Positions 8,730 through 17,845 of a stretch of 64,000 nt of DNA are shown in pieces. The stretch's first letter is position 1, and the number at the start of each line of letters is the position of its first letter. The stretch is from Sphingopyxis sp. 113P3. Its GTDB lineage: Bacteria; Pseudomonadota; Alphaproteobacteria; Sphingomonadales; Sphingomonadaceae. Location: positions 2,637,501-2,701,500 of the forward strand of contig NZ_CP009452.1 in NCBI RefSeq assembly GCF_001278035.1, given 5' to 3'. The position numbers and the translations under genes were made by a program. The notes under the pieces were generated by a model that worked only from the letters and a program-made list of their open reading frames with translations, had not been told where the DNA came from and searched no databases.

Positions 8730-9524
8730 TTATTGCAATACTTCCAGATTGCCACCATCGACCACCAGCACCTGTCCGGTGATGAAGCCCGCACGGGCTG
8801 AACAGAGAAAGGCCGCCGCCGCTGCCATATCGTCGGGCGTTCCCATGCGAGGGATAGGCCACTGGCTCACGCGCTCTGCGATATGCTCGTCATAGGTCTG
8901 ACCCTGCGCCTCGGCGATTTTCGTGAACACGTCCCTGAATTGCGGCGTCGCGATCGCCCCGGTACCCAATGTGTTGACCGTGATCCCCATTGGCCCAAGC
9001 TCGGCCGAAATCGTCTTCGACAATGCGAGCGCGCCGACCCGGTAGGTGTTCTGCGCCGCCCGCGCGAGCTTGCGGTGCGGGGCCTTTACCGAGTTGGTAC
9101 CGATTGTCAGAATGCGGCCCCAGCCCGCATCGCGCATGTGCGGAACGACCGCCTGCACAGCCCAGCGGAAGGCCATGACATTATTGTTGTTCGCGGCAGC
9201 GAATGTGTCGTCATCGACGTCGAGGAAGCTGCCCTTGGGACCTGAATCGACGTTGAAGATCAGGATATCGGGCGGTGCGAAGGCGTCCGCCGCGGCTCTG
9301 ACGGCCTTGGCGATCCCCTCCTTGGTCGTACAGTCAGCCGCGACTCCTATCACCTTGCCGCCCAGAGCGGCGACTTCGGCCACGGCCGCCTCGATGGTCG
9401 ACTGCGTCCGCGCCGCGATGACGGTGCAGCATCCCTCGCGCGCAAATTCGTGCGCACAGCCAAGCCCAATGCCCCTCGAACCGCCAAAGACGAGCGCGAC
9501 CTTGCCTGCGATCCCAAGGTCCAT
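8730..9524 (-). CDS. SDR-family protein lacking canonical YxxxK
   Basis: 264 residues with a clear GGSRGIGLG cofactor motif and a C-terminal ITGQVLVVDGG signature. The region that should hold YxxxK reads NTYRVGALALSKT: Tyr is followed by Ala, not Lys, four residues later. This resembles the divergent 3-oxoacyl-reductase-like SDR subgroup, which also lacks the canonical pair. The N-terminal NNAG motif is also changed (FNVDSG). It is translationally coupled to the previous gene (TGATG, one-base overlap). It may act on an unusual substrate or be a non-catalytic partner. Confidence 0.85.
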   Translation of the reverse strand: MDLGIAGKVALVFGGSRGIGLGCAHEFAREGCCTVIAARTQSTIEAAVAEVAALGGKVIGVAADCTTKEGIAKAVRAAADAFAPPDILIFNVDSGPKGSFLDVDDDTFAAANNNNVMAFRWAVQAVVPHMRDAGWGRILTIGTNSVKAPHRKLARAAQNTYRVGALALSKTISAELGPMGITVNTLGTGAIATPQFRDVFTKIAEAQGQTYDEHIAERVSQWPIPRMGTPDDMAAAAAFLCSARAGFITGQVLVVDGGNLEVLQ

Positions 9525-10342
9525 CAGAGCGCCTTTCCGTGCTGGAGCTTCAGACGCTCCTGCAGGATATCGTTCCGCCCCGGCGATATGGCGATCGTCG
9601 AGCCACCATCCATCTTGATCGTCGTGCCGGTAATATAGTCCGAGCGGGCCGACGCGAGAAACAGGCAGGCATGCGCGATATCCTCGGGCGTGCCGGCGCG
9701 TCCCACGGGGACGCTCGCGCCATAGGCGGCGAGCCCTTCCTCGCCAAGCACCGCTCTCGCCCGGTCGCTCGCGACCAGGCCGGGATTGATCGCATTGACA
9801 GTGATCCGCTCGCGCACCACGTCGCCCGCCGCCGCCCGGATGAACGCATCGAGCGCCGCCTTTGCCATGCCATAGGCGGTCATGTTGGGGACGACATTGA
9901 AGGTGCCGTTGACCGACCCGATAGCGATAAAGCGGCCGCCATCGCCTGCCCTTGCAAGAGGCGCCCGCGCTGCATCAAGGAGCCACCAGGCGGCCTTCGC
10001 GATGCTTGCAAACCCCGCTTCGAGCCGCTCGTCGTCAACCTGTCCGAGCCCGCCGTGCGGGATGTCTGCCGCGGCATGGATGACGATATCAACGCCGCCA
10101 AAGGCGTCTTCAGTTGCCGCAACCAGCGCGCGGCAATCGGCGTGCCGGGAGATATCGGCGCCGTGACACAGAGCGACACCGCCAGCCTTCTCGATTTCGG
10201 CTTTCACCTGCTCGGCGTAAGAGAGGGTGCGCGCGCCGAGCATCACCTTTGCGCCCGCCGCCGCGAAGGCACGTGCGATCCCGCGACCGACGCCGCGCCC
10301 TCCACCGGTGACGATGACGACCTTGCCCGAAAAATCTTCCAT
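9524..10342 (-). CDS. SDR-family oxidoreductase
   Basis: 272 residues from the ATG at 10342, which overlaps the stop of the synthetase gene (TGATG) and has GAGGAGG nine bases upstream; a longer frame to 10471 is only the shadow of that gene. Motifs: TGGGRGVG cofactor loop, catalytic Ser in AIGSVNG, YGMAK, and a C-terminal ITGTTIKMDGG. A classical SDR, probably oxidising or reducing an alcohol/ketone intermediate of the acyl-CoA pathway encoded around it. Confidence 0.88.
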   Translation of the reverse strand: MEDFSGKVVIVTGGGRGVGRGIARAFAAAGAKVMLGARTLSYAEQVKAEIEKAGGVALCHGADISRHADCRALVAATEDAFGGVDIVIHAAADIPHGGLGQVDDERLEAGFASIAKAAWWLLDAARAPLARAGDGGRFIAIGSVNGTFNVVPNMTAYGMAKAALDAFIRAAAGDVVRERITVNAINPGLVASDRARAVLGEEGLAAYGASVPVGRAGTPEDIAHACLFLASARSDYITGTTIKMDGGSTIAISPGRNDILQERLKLQHGKAL

Positions 10343-11841
10343 CAACCGGCCTCCTCGAAAAGTGCACGTAATTCCGGCGCTGATGGCTTCATCGACGGCG
10401 TGCGCGGAAAGTCGGAAACGATGCGGAAACGGACAGGAACCTGATAGGCAATGAGGCGCTCCTTGAGCCACGCCTTGAGGTCAGCTTCGGCCGGCGCGGA
10501 TGCTCCCTCCTTCAAAATGATCGCTGCGGCGGGAACAGCGCCGAGTCGTTCGTCGGCGATACCGACAACCGCCGCTTCGCGCACCACTGGATGATCGTTG
10601 AGCGCGGCCACCACATCGTCGGGGTGGATTTTGAATCCGCCGCGGATGATCGCGTTGTCGGCGCGCCCGCGAATGAAGAGAAAGCGGTCCGCGTCGAGTA
10701 CGGCGCGGTCCGTGGTGCGAAGCCACTCGAGCTCGTTGCCGAGCTGCTTGCCCTTGATTTCGAGGAGCCCTTCCTCGCCTGGAGGCAGGATCCGGCCATC
10801 GTCTGGGTCAACGACGCGGGCTTCGATATCGGCGTGGACCCGGCCCACCGCCCCGCGCTTTTCGGACCAGCGGGCACGAAAATCATCGATTGTCCAGCCC
10901 GCGATGGCCCCAGCAAATTCGGTCGCGCCATAGTTGGCGCAGATCGGGATGCCATATTTATCAAGAAACGCATCGACAAGATCGGGCGACAGCGGCGCGG
11001 TGCCGGAGATGAGCGCGCGGAGGCTCGAGAGGTGGGCAGGATCGATGTCGGCGTCGAGCAGCATCCGAACCGCCGAGGGAACCGCTGGCGCAACCGCGGG
11101 TCGGTTGCGCTTGACGGCCGCCACCCAGGCATCGACCGTGAATTTTTCCAGAAGCGCTATTTTCCGCCCCGCCGCAAGCGCGCCGATGCAGCTGTAAATC
11201 CCCCCGATATGCGTGAGAGGATTGACGATCATAGTGCAGCCCGAGTTGAGCTTCGGCGGATCATCAAAGCTTCGGGAGCGCTCATATTTGGTGAAGCCGC
11301 GAAAGCTCGCATCGAAGGATTCGCGGCTGAGCGGCACGCGCTTGGGTGCGCCCGTCGTGCCGCTCGTCAGCATTTCGATAGCAACCCCGGGCGATGTGGT
11401 GATGCGGGCAGAAATCTCGGCTCTCATGACTTCGACGCCATCAAGCCGTGCACCGATGGCAATCACCGCCGAACCTCCTCGCTCGAGAGCTTCGGTAACG
11501 CCGGGACGCGCGAGATCGGTTGCATCGGCGATGACAACCGGTAGGTCCAGCCCCTCGATGTCGGCAAAAAGCCGAGTGTCGGGCAGAACCGGGTTGAGCG
11601 TCACAAGGCAACGGTCCGACGAAAGAACGGCGACGATCGCGGCGATATGACCGGGCCGGTTGCGCAGCATGACGCCGATCCGGGCATCTTCGGGCAATCC
11701 CATCGCCGCGAGCGCAGCCTCGATCCCCTCTACGGCTTCAGCGATCTGGCGCCAGCTATAGTCCGTGCCCTCGAAATCGATTTCGACACGATCGGGTTCG
11801 AGCGCCATGATCGCGCGCAGCTTTTCGGTCATCAAGGCCAT
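10342..11841 (-). CDS. AMP-binding acyl-CoA synthetase/ligase
   Basis: 499 residues of the ANL superfamily. The P-loop-like motif is MLTSGTTGAPKRVPL near residue 160, the adenylate-binding block is NYGATEFAGAI, and the hinge region ends RGRADNAIIRGGFKI. The terminal Lys region reads PRTPSMKPSAPEL rather than the usual SGKIDR-type motif. It should activate a carboxylic acid to its CoA thioester, giving the operon its entry step. One-base overlaps with genes on both sides indicate tight coupling. Acid unknown. Confidence 0.9.
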   Translation of the reverse strand: MALMTEKLRAIMALEPDRVEIDFEGTDYSWRQIAEAVEGIEAALAAMGLPEDARIGVMLRNRPGHIAAIVAVLSSDRCLVTLNPVLPDTRLFADIEGLDLPVVIADATDLARPGVTEALERGGSAVIAIGARLDGVEVMRAEISARITTSPGVAIEMLTSGTTGAPKRVPLSRESFDASFRGFTKYERSRSFDDPPKLNSGCTMIVNPLTHIGGIYSCIGALAAGRKIALLEKFTVDAWVAAVKRNRPAVAPAVPSAVRMLLDADIDPAHLSSLRALISGTAPLSPDLVDAFLDKYGIPICANYGATEFAGAIAGWTIDDFRARWSEKRGAVGRVHADIEARVVDPDDGRILPPGEEGLLEIKGKQLGNELEWLRTTDRAVLDADRFLFIRGRADNAIIRGGFKIHPDDVVAALNDHPVVREAAVVGIADERLGAVPAAAIILKEGASAPAEADLKAWLKERLIAYQVPVRFRIVSDFPRTPSMKPSAPELRALFEEAG

Positions 11842-12605
11842 CAGAGCGCCAAGCCTCCGCTCGCCTCGATGATCTGCCCGGTGACCCAGCGCGCATCATC
11901 GCCGAGGAGCATCATCACCGCGCCCGCGATATCCTCCGGTTCACCGAGCCGGCCCATCGGCGTATGCTTCGCGGTCGCTTCATCCCATCCCGGCTGCTCG
12001 CGCAGCGCAGTGATAAAGTCGGTCGCGACCGCACCAGGCGCGATGCAGTTGCAGGTGATCTGCCGCTTGGCGACCGTGAGCGCGGTCGAGAAGGTCAGGC
12101 TCTGGATCGCCCGCTTCGTCATGGCATAGCTCGCGGCAAAGGGCTGGCCGACCTTCCCCGACATCGAGCCGATATTGACGATGCGCCCGCAATCGCGAAG
12201 CCGCGGCAGCGCGGCCTGCGTTACGAAATGCGGGCCCTTTACATTGACCGCGAAAAGTTCGTCGAACAAGGCCTCACCCGCACCCTTGAGCGTACCGTCG
12301 CGCCCGCCCCGCCCCACGCCTGCATTGTTGATCAATATGTCGAGGTTCGGCGCGCCGCCGAACTCCCTGTCGCATGCAGCGAACATCGTCTCGATGCCGG
12401 ATAACGACGACACGTCGGCCTGGACGGCAAAGGCATTGCCGCCGTCGGCGAGAATTTCGGCCGCGAGCGCGTCGGCGGCCTCTTTGCTGCCCGCATAGTT
12501 GATCGCGACATGCGCGCCCGCCTGCCCGAGCCTGCGCACGATCGCGGCGCCAATACCGCGCGCGCCCCCCGTCACGAGCGCGGTTTTTCCTCTCAGATTC
12601 GTCAC
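11841..12605 (-). CDS. SDR-family oxidoreductase, GTG start
   Basis: 254 residues: TGGARGIG cofactor loop, NNAGVGRGG, catalytic Ser in NIGSMSG, YAMTK, and C-terminal VTGQIIEASGGL. The start is GTG at 12605, four bases inside the stop of the upstream SDR (GTGA overlap). It is a close paralogue of that neighbour and exactly the same length, so a tandem duplication is likely. The two may handle stereoisomers or successive hydroxyls of one substrate. Confidence 0.88.
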   Translation of the reverse strand: MTNLRGKTALVTGGARGIGAAIVRRLGQAGAHVAINYAGSKEAADALAAEILADGGNAFAVQADVSSLSGIETMFAACDREFGGAPNLDILINNAGVGRGGRDGTLKGAGEALFDELFAVNVKGPHFVTQAALPRLRDCGRIVNIGSMSGKVGQPFAASYAMTKRAIQSLTFSTALTVAKRQITCNCIAPGAVATDFITALREQPGWDEATAKHTPMGRLGEPEDIAGAVMMLLGDDARWVTGQIIEASGGLAL

Positions 12606-13366
12606 AGAAAGAGCCCTCCGCTGGCTTCGATAATTTGCCCCGTGACCCAGTGTGCTTCCTCCCGGCAGAGCATCATCGCGGCCCCTGCAATATCTTCAGG
12701 CACGCCGAGCCGTTTCATCGGCGTGAGCTTCGAGGTCGCTTCGGCCCAGCCAGGCTTTTCCAAAAGCGCCTTGTTGAACTCGGTGTCGACCGCGCCGGGC
12801 GCGAGGAGGTTGCAGGTTATGCCGCGCTTCCCGAGAACCACGGCTGTCGACATGGTCAGGCTCTCGAGTGCGCGCTTCGTCGCCGCATAGGCAGCGAAGG
12901 GCGGCAGCGCCGAGCGCCCACCGAGCGAGCCGATATTGATGATGCGTCCGTTATCGCGAAGGCGATCGAGGCACATTTGCGTGATGAAGTGCGGCGCCTT
13001 CTGGTTCACCGCGATCATGCGGTCGAACAAGGCCTCGTCGCACTTCGTGAGGCTCCCGGCATCGCCCTCGCCGCCGACGCCGGCATTATTGACGAGGATG
13101 TCGAGGTTGGGGAATCCGCCGAAGGCTCTGTCGCAGGCAGCGAGCATCGCCTCGATCCCTGCCATGGTGCCGACATCGGCCTGGACCGCGAACGCACGGC
13201 CCCCGTGCGCGATGACCTCGCAGGCGAGAGTCTCGGCGGCATCATGGCTGTGGGCATAGTTGATCGCAACATGCGCCCCCGCCCGCGCCAGTTTCCGCAC
13301 GATCGCGGCACCGATTCCCCGTGAACCACCGGTGATGAGCGCTGTCTTTCCGCTCAGTTCCGCCAA
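12602..13366 (-). CDS. SDR-family oxidoreductase, first gene of the operon, likely TTG start
   Basis: 254 residues if it starts at TTG 13366, which follows GGGGAG at 13374-13379 with 7 nt spacing and makes the protein exactly as long as, and collinear with, its paralogue next door (AELSGKTA versus TNLRGKTA). An ATG at 13393 overlaps operator-like site B and has no ribosome site. Motifs: TGGSRGIG, NNAGVGGEG, Ser in NIGSLGG, YAATK, VTGQIIEASGGL. It heads a seven-gene operon running to 6878. Confidence 0.86.
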   Translation of the reverse strand: MAELSGKTALITGGSRGIGAAIVRKLARAGAHVAINYAHSHDAAETLACEVIAHGGRAFAVQADVGTMAGIEAMLAACDRAFGGFPNLDILVNNAGVGGEGDAGSLTKCDEALFDRMIAVNQKAPHFITQMCLDRLRDNGRIINIGSLGGRSALPPFAAYAATKRALESLTMSTAVVLGKRGITCNLLAPGAVDTEFNKALLEKPGWAEATSKLTPMKRLGVPEDIAGAAMMLCREEAHWVTGQIIEASGGLFL

Positions 13367-13390
13367 TTTCACTCTCCCCAGCCGTTTCCA

Positions 13391-13413
13391 CATAATTGAC
13401 TTAGTTATACAAG
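13391..13413. promoter_or_regulatory. Operator-like site B in the divergent SDR/enoyl-CoA hydratase promoter
   Basis: The plus strand contains TTGACTTAGTTATACAAG at 13396-13413, 36 bp before the enoyl-CoA hydratase ATG and about 30 bp before the divergent SDR start. It shares ACTTAGTTATA with sites A, C, D and E. It probably controls both operons. Confidence 0.62.
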
Positions 13414-13449
13414 TCGTGCAAGCCCTGCTGAAAAGAAAGTGGGAGCAGA

Positions 13450-14229
13450 ATGAGCGGGACGATCGAAAGCGAGCGCGATGGCGCCTTGCGCATCCTGACG
13501 CTGAACCGGCCTGAGCGGCACAACGCGATGGACGATGAGATGTCGGCGCTCTTCCGCGCGGCGCTTGACGAAGCGCTCGAGGAGAGCGGCAGCAATGCAA
13601 TCCTCATTCGAGCCAATGGCAAGAGCTTCTGCTCGGGACGTGACACTACTGTGCTTGGCCAGCGCGCCCGCGAGGAAAGCGATTTTCATTTCATCCGCCG
13701 CCACCAGGAAGGCCGGCTCAAGATGCAGGAGGCAACAAAACCCATTATTGCGGCGCTGAAAGGCGGTGCAATCGGCGGAGGGTGCGAGCTCGCGCTTGCC
13801 GCGGACATCCGGGTGAGCGACACAACGCTGAAGATGGCGCTGCCCGAGATAAACTACGGCGTCCTCCCCGACACCGGCGGCACCCAGATGATGACCGCGC
13901 TGGTCGGCCCCTCGCGCGCCAAATATATGGTCATGAGCGGCCGGCCGATCGATGCCCGGACTGCGCTCGAATGGGGCGCGGTCGATTTTGTTGTCGCTCC
14001 TGAAGAACTCGATGCCAAATCGCTCGAAATCGCCCGCGATATTGCCGCCAAGCCGCCGATCCATCTCGCCATGGCGAAGGAATTGGTCAATCTGATGCAC
14101 GGCCCGGCGATCCGAACCGGCACCCGCGCCGAGCTTTACGCGCAATCCTATCTCTTCAAGACCGACGATTACCAGGAGGCACGCGCCGCGCTCCGGGAAA
14201 AGCGCGCGCCCTCTTACAAGGGGAAATAG
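13450..14229 (+). CDS. Enoyl-CoA hydratase/isomerase family protein
   Basis: 259 residues, crotonase fold. Oxyanion-hole and active-site blocks are visible: FCSGRD, GGAIGGGCELALAADIRV with the first catalytic Glu position, and LPEINYGVLPDTGGTQ with the second Glu. Both acidic residues of true hydratases are present, so hydration of a 2-enoyl-CoA is likely, though isomerase or lyase activity cannot be excluded. It is the first gene of the plus-strand operon and is followed after 2 bp by the dienoyl-CoA-reductase-like SDR. Confidence 0.92.
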   Translation: MSGTIESERDGALRILTLNRPERHNAMDDEMSALFRAALDEALEESGSNAILIRANGKSFCSGRDTTVLGQRAREESDFHFIRRHQEGRLKMQEATKPIIAALKGGAIGGGCELALAADIRVSDTTLKMALPEINYGVLPDTGGTQMMTALVGPSRAKYMVMSGRPIDARTALEWGAVDFVVAPEELDAKSLEIARDIAAKPPIHLAMAKELVNLMHGPAIRTGTRAELYAQSYLFKTDDYQEARAALREKRAPSYKGK

Positions 14230-14231
14230 AA

Positions 14232-15140
14232 ATGGCACTTCCCCCTCCCCCGCCGCTCGGCGCCAAGGCGCTGCCCGACGGAACCTACGCAGGACAGGTC
14301 GTCGCCGTCACCGGCGGCGGAACGGGGCTCGGCAAGGGCATGGCGACCGAATTTGCGCGCCTCGGCGCCAAGATCGCGGTGCTGAGCCGCAAGGCTGACC
14401 ATCTCGCGGCGGGGATCGCTGCGACCGAGGCGGTCGGCGCCGAAGCGATCGCGGTAGCGTGCGACGTGCGCGATGCGGATGCGATCGCGCGCGCCTTTGA
14501 CGAGATCGAGGCGAAGCTTGGCCCTGTCGATGTGCTCATCAACAATGCAGCGGGCAATTTCCCGGCGCCTGCCGAAGAGATGACGCCGAACGGCTTTCGC
14601 ACGGTGGTCGATATCGTCCTCAACGGCACCTACAATTGCAGCCGCGAGTTCGCGCTGCGGCGGCTCCAAGCAGGACTGCCTGGCGCGATCCTCAACATCG
14701 GGGCCACCTACAGCTGGACGGGCGGGCCCGGGACGTCGCATTCAGCCGCCGCCAAGGCCGGCGTCACCAACCTCACCCAAAGCCTCGCGGTCGAGTGGGC
14801 GCCCGATGGCATCCGCGTCAACTGCATAGCGCCGGGGCGCTTTCCACACGACGATTTGCCCATGCATATGACGCGCCACCGCGAGGGAGAGCGCGGCGAC
14901 AACACGGTTCCAGGCATGCGCGTCGGCGAGGTGCGCGAGCTCGGCTGGGCAGCAACGTTCCTCTGCTCGCCCTACGCGGCTTATATCAGCGGGCACACGC
15001 TCGTCGTCGACGCCGCCAACTGGCTGCGCCGTTCGCTGGTGATGCCCGAGTTCGTCCCCATCCGCGACCAGTTCGGCAGGCGCGCCGTCGAAAGCGGCCA
15101 GGCGCGCGAGGCGATTGCGAAGACGCGCGGAGACAGCTGA
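14232..15140 (+). CDS. 2,4-dienoyl-CoA reductase-like SDR
   Basis: 302 residues. After a proline-rich start it carries TGGGTGLG, the DECR-type NNAAGNFPAPAEEM block and HSAAAKAG, where the SxxxK Ser/Lys pair of 2,4-dienoyl-CoA reductases stands in place of the usual YxxxK. It should reduce a conjugated 2,4-dienoyl-CoA or a related unsaturated acyl-CoA with NADPH. Its stop overlaps the next ATG by one base (TGATG). A close paralogue with the same proline-rich N-terminus, disrupted by an amber codon, lies at 25146-26027. Confidence 0.87.
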   Translation: MALPPPPPLGAKALPDGTYAGQVVAVTGGGTGLGKGMATEFARLGAKIAVLSRKADHLAAGIAATEAVGAEAIAVACDVRDADAIARAFDEIEAKLGPVDVLINNAAGNFPAPAEEMTPNGFRTVVDIVLNGTYNCSREFALRRLQAGLPGAILNIGATYSWTGGPGTSHSAAAKAGVTNLTQSLAVEWAPDGIRVNCIAPGRFPHDDLPMHMTRHREGERGDNTVPGMRVGEVRELGWAATFLCSPYAAYISGHTLVVDAANWLRRSLVMPEFVPIRDQFGRRAVESGQAREAIAKTRGDS

Positions 15141-16291
15141 TGCATATCGGATTTACAGCGCAAGAGACGCGCTTTCGGGAGGAATGCCGGGACTGGCTCG
15201 ATGAGAATGTGCCCGCCGAGAAGCGACCGATCGACGCCGCTGACGCCATCGATTTCGACAAGGCCTGGCAGCGGCGCCTCTTCGATGCCGGCTGGGCGGG
15301 GATCAACTGGCCCGCCCAATATGGCGGCCGCGGGCTGTCGATCGTCGAGCAGGTTATCTGGCTCGAGGAATATGCGAAGGCCCGCGCGCCGTGGATCGGC
15401 GCGAACTTCGTCGGGATCAATCATGGCGGGCCGACGCTGATCCTCAACGCGAGCGAAGAGCAGAAGGCCTATCACCTGCCGCGCATCCTCAAGGGCGAGG
15501 CGATATGGTGCCAGGGCTTTTCGGAACCCGGCGCAGGGTCTGACCTTGCCGGGATCAGGACGCGCGGGCGGATCGAGGGCGATGAGCTGGTCATCAACGG
15601 GTCGAAGATCTGGACGAGCTTTGCGCATGTCGCTGACTGGCAGGAGCTTGTCCTGCGCAGCGAGGAGGGATCGACCCGGCACAAGGGGTTGAGCTGGGTC
15701 ATCTGCGACATGCACGCGCCCGGGATCACCGTGCGCCCGATCCGCAAAATGTCGGGGCAAACCGAGTTTGCGGAAGTATTCTACGACGACGTGCGCATCC
15801 CGCTCGCGAACGTCGTAGGCGGGCTCGGCAACGGCTGGAGCGTCGCGATGTCGACGCTGAGCTTTGAACGCGGCACTGGCTTCATCGCCGATCAGGTGAA
15901 GCACAGCCAGGAAATCGAGGAACTGATCGCAGCGGCGCGCGCGAACGGAATGATCCGGGACGAGCGCATTGCGGACAAGCTTGCGCAGCTGCGCGCCGAG
16001 GTCGCGGCGGTCCGCGCGATGACCTATCGCAACATCTCCGAAGTGGCGCGGACCGGGCAACCCGGGCCCGAGGCATCGGTGATCCGTCTCTTCACCTCCG
16101 AACTCGGTCAGCGGCTTGAGCGCATGGCGGTCTTGCTGATGGGCGAGGATGTCCTCGATTTTGCCTATGGCGAGGACAATGCCGTCGCCGATTACTTAAG
16201 GGGCTTCGCCGCGACCATCGCAGGCGGCACCGCGCAGATCCAGCGCGACATCATCGGCGAGCGACTGCTCGGCCTGCCCAAATCGAGATAA
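15140..16291 (+). CDS. Acyl-CoA dehydrogenase, large-type subunit (pair 1)
   Basis: 383 residues from the ATG at 15140, which overlaps the previous stop; a longer open frame upstream is only a shadow. FSEPGAGSDLAGIRTRG is the FAD/substrate loop and GGTAQIQRDIIGERLLGL the C-terminal dehydrogenase signature. The catalytic Glu of the usual YEGT motif is replaced (IAGGT), as often seen in subunits of heteromeric ACADs where the base lies elsewhere. It sits directly before a shorter ACAD gene, so an alpha2-beta2 complex as in steroid side-chain degradation is inferred. Confidence 0.9.
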   Translation: MHIGFTAQETRFREECRDWLDENVPAEKRPIDAADAIDFDKAWQRRLFDAGWAGINWPAQYGGRGLSIVEQVIWLEEYAKARAPWIGANFVGINHGGPTLILNASEEQKAYHLPRILKGEAIWCQGFSEPGAGSDLAGIRTRGRIEGDELVINGSKIWTSFAHVADWQELVLRSEEGSTRHKGLSWVICDMHAPGITVRPIRKMSGQTEFAEVFYDDVRIPLANVVGGLGNGWSVAMSTLSFERGTGFIADQVKHSQEIEELIAAARANGMIRDERIADKLAQLRAEVAAVRAMTYRNISEVARTGQPGPEASVIRLFTSELGQRLERMAVLLMGEDVLDFAYGEDNAVADYLRGFAATIAGGTAQIQRDIIGERLLGLPKSR

Positions 16292-16296
16292 TCGCC

Positions 16297-17217
16297 ATGG
16301 ACCTGACACCGAACGAGGGCCAGACCGCTTTTCAGACCGCGACCGCCGAGTGGTGCCGCGGCAACATGGCGCTCGAGGATTGCCGCAACCGAGCCGATGC
16401 ACTTTGGACAGGGCTCGAGGCGATGGGCTGGACGGCCATGACCGCGCGCGGGATGGGCCTCGACCATGCAACCGAAGCCCTTGTCTTCGCCGAGCTCGGG
16501 CGCTTCCTCGCGCCGATCGGCCTCCTCTCGACTGCGGTGGCACGCCGCTGGTTCGAGGAGAGGGTGACGGGCAAGGTCGCGCTCGCGCTGACAGGGTCCG
16601 TGCACGCTGCCTTGCGCGTCCTCGACCCTCCAGCTTCAAAGATGGTGCTGATGGCCGAGGCGAAGAAACTCACGCTTCTCGATCTTCCCGCTGCCGAGGG
16701 AGACGGTGGCGCGCACCATGTGCCGCACGCTCCCACCATCGACCTTTCGACGCTGCAGAGCCGGCGCGAACGCGCAGGCGCGGAATGGACCGCCGACGAT
16801 CCCGCCGCGCGCCTCCACCTCCAGCTGCTCAGCGCCGCATTCGCTGTCGGCTGCGCCGACGCCGCGCGCGACATGGCAGCGGACTATGCCAAGCTTCGCG
16901 AGCAGTTCGGACGACCGATCGGCTGGTTCCAGTCGCTCAAGCACATATGTTCGGACATGGCCGTTCGCGCGGCCGCCGCGCGGTCCGAGCTTTATTTTGC
17001 GGCCTGCGCGCTCGATGAACATGTTGCCGACGCGGCTTTCCATGTTGCTGCAGCCAAAAGACTGGCCGACCAGGCCGCACTCGACAATGGCCGCGCCAAC
17101 ATCCAGGTCCATGGCGGCCTCGGCATGACCGACGAGGCTGCCGCGCATCTGCCGCTGAAACGCGCGCATCTGCTGCAGTTTGTCATGCCGGCCAGCCGCG
17201 AAACATTGCTGGCCTGA
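16297..17217 (+). CDS. Acyl-CoA dehydrogenase, small-type subunit (pair 1)
   Basis: 306 residues, shorter than single-subunit ACADs (about 380-400). The conserved C-terminal helices are present (REQFGRPIGWFQSLKH, VHGGLGMTDEAAAHL), while the middle domain is compressed and the GAGSD loop is absent. This is the pattern of the partner subunit in heterotetrameric ACADs. It follows the large subunit after 5 bp. The TetR gene ends 5 bp further on the opposite strand. Confidence 0.88.
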   Translation: MDLTPNEGQTAFQTATAEWCRGNMALEDCRNRADALWTGLEAMGWTAMTARGMGLDHATEALVFAELGRFLAPIGLLSTAVARRWFEERVTGKVALALTGSVHAALRVLDPPASKMVLMAEAKKLTLLDLPAAEGDGGAHHVPHAPTIDLSTLQSRRERAGAEWTADDPAARLHLQLLSAAFAVGCADAARDMAADYAKLREQFGRPIGWFQSLKHICSDMAVRAAAARSELYFAACALDEHVADAAFHVAAAKRLADQAALDNGRANIQVHGGLGMTDEAAAHLPLKRAHLLQFVMPASRETLLA

Positions 17218-17222
17218 CGATG

Positions 17223-17783
17223 TCATGCATCGACGATGGCCTGAAACTCGCGCTCAAGCCATTGGCGCAGGCGCGGCTCGATCCGCCCGGAGAATTCCGC
17301 GAGCGGCAGTTGGTCGCGGTAGGTGAAGAAGCCCAGCGAGACCATCATGAAGCGCGCCGCCCGCACGCCGGCATCGTCGCCGCCAATCCATTGCTTGAGC
17401 GGTTCAAAGACCCGGTCGCGCAAGAGCCGCTGAGCAACGGCGCGCGCGTCGCTGTCGGCCGAGGCCCCAAAAAGCATCGGCAACGGACTGACGCGCCGAT
17501 CATCATCGGCAAACCGCGCCACGATCTGCTTGCCGAAGTCCTCCTTGGGCAGATCGGTCATCAGCCGGGTGTGCAGTGCCGCATCGAGCGCTGCTTCGAA
17601 CAGCTTGAGCTTGCCGCCGAAATAGCGACTAACCAGCGAAGGGTTCACCCCTGCGCGCGCCGTAATCTCGCGCACTCCGGCTTCTGCAAAGCCTTTGGCC
17701 GCAAAAATTTGCTGCGCAGCATCGAGAATTGCTGCGCGGGTGCGGTCGGCGTCGCGTGCCGGCGCATCGATCGTGCTCGTCAT
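17223..17783 (-). CDS. TetR-family transcriptional regulator
   Basis: 186 residues. The N-terminal helix-turn-helix reads DRTRAAILDAAQQIFAAKG ... GVNPSLVSRYFGGK, typical of TetR; the C-terminal ligand domain is not assignable. ATG at 17783 has GGGGAG five bases upstream, and longer GTG or ATG starts are possible. It is transcribed divergently from the P450 unit, with the palindrome GTAAACGGTCGTTTAC in the shared promoter, so it probably represses itself and the P450-ALDH-SDR operon. Confidence 0.9.
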   Translation of the reverse strand: MTSTIDAPARDADRTRAAILDAAQQIFAAKGFAEAGVREITARAGVNPSLVSRYFGGKLKLFEAALDAALHTRLMTDLPKEDFGKQIVARFADDDRRVSPLPMLFGASADSDARAVAQRLLRDRVFEPLKQWIGGDDAGVRAARFMMVSLGFFTYRDQLPLAEFSGRIEPRLRQWLEREFQAIVDA

Positions 17784-17807
17784 CATCTCTCCCCGTTGAC
17801 TCACCTT

Positions 17808-17823
17808 GTAAACGGTCGTTTAC
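17808..17823. promoter_or_regulatory. TetR-type palindromic operator
   Basis: GTAAACGGTCGTTTAC has perfect 7-bp arms around a GT centre and lies between the divergent tetR and P450 genes, 22 bp before the P450 ATG. It has the size and symmetry expected of a TetR dimer site and differs from the ATAACTWAGTTAT sites elsewhere in the cluster. Confidence 0.75.
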
Positions 17824-17845
17824 TTAGGTCAATGGGAGATGGAAA

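Noticed and set aside
14636..15139. N-terminal extension of the ACAD at 15140
   Set aside because: Low-complexity Arg/Ala sequence overlapping the dienoyl-CoA-reductase-like gene in another frame; the ATG at 15140 starts a standard ACAD N-terminus.
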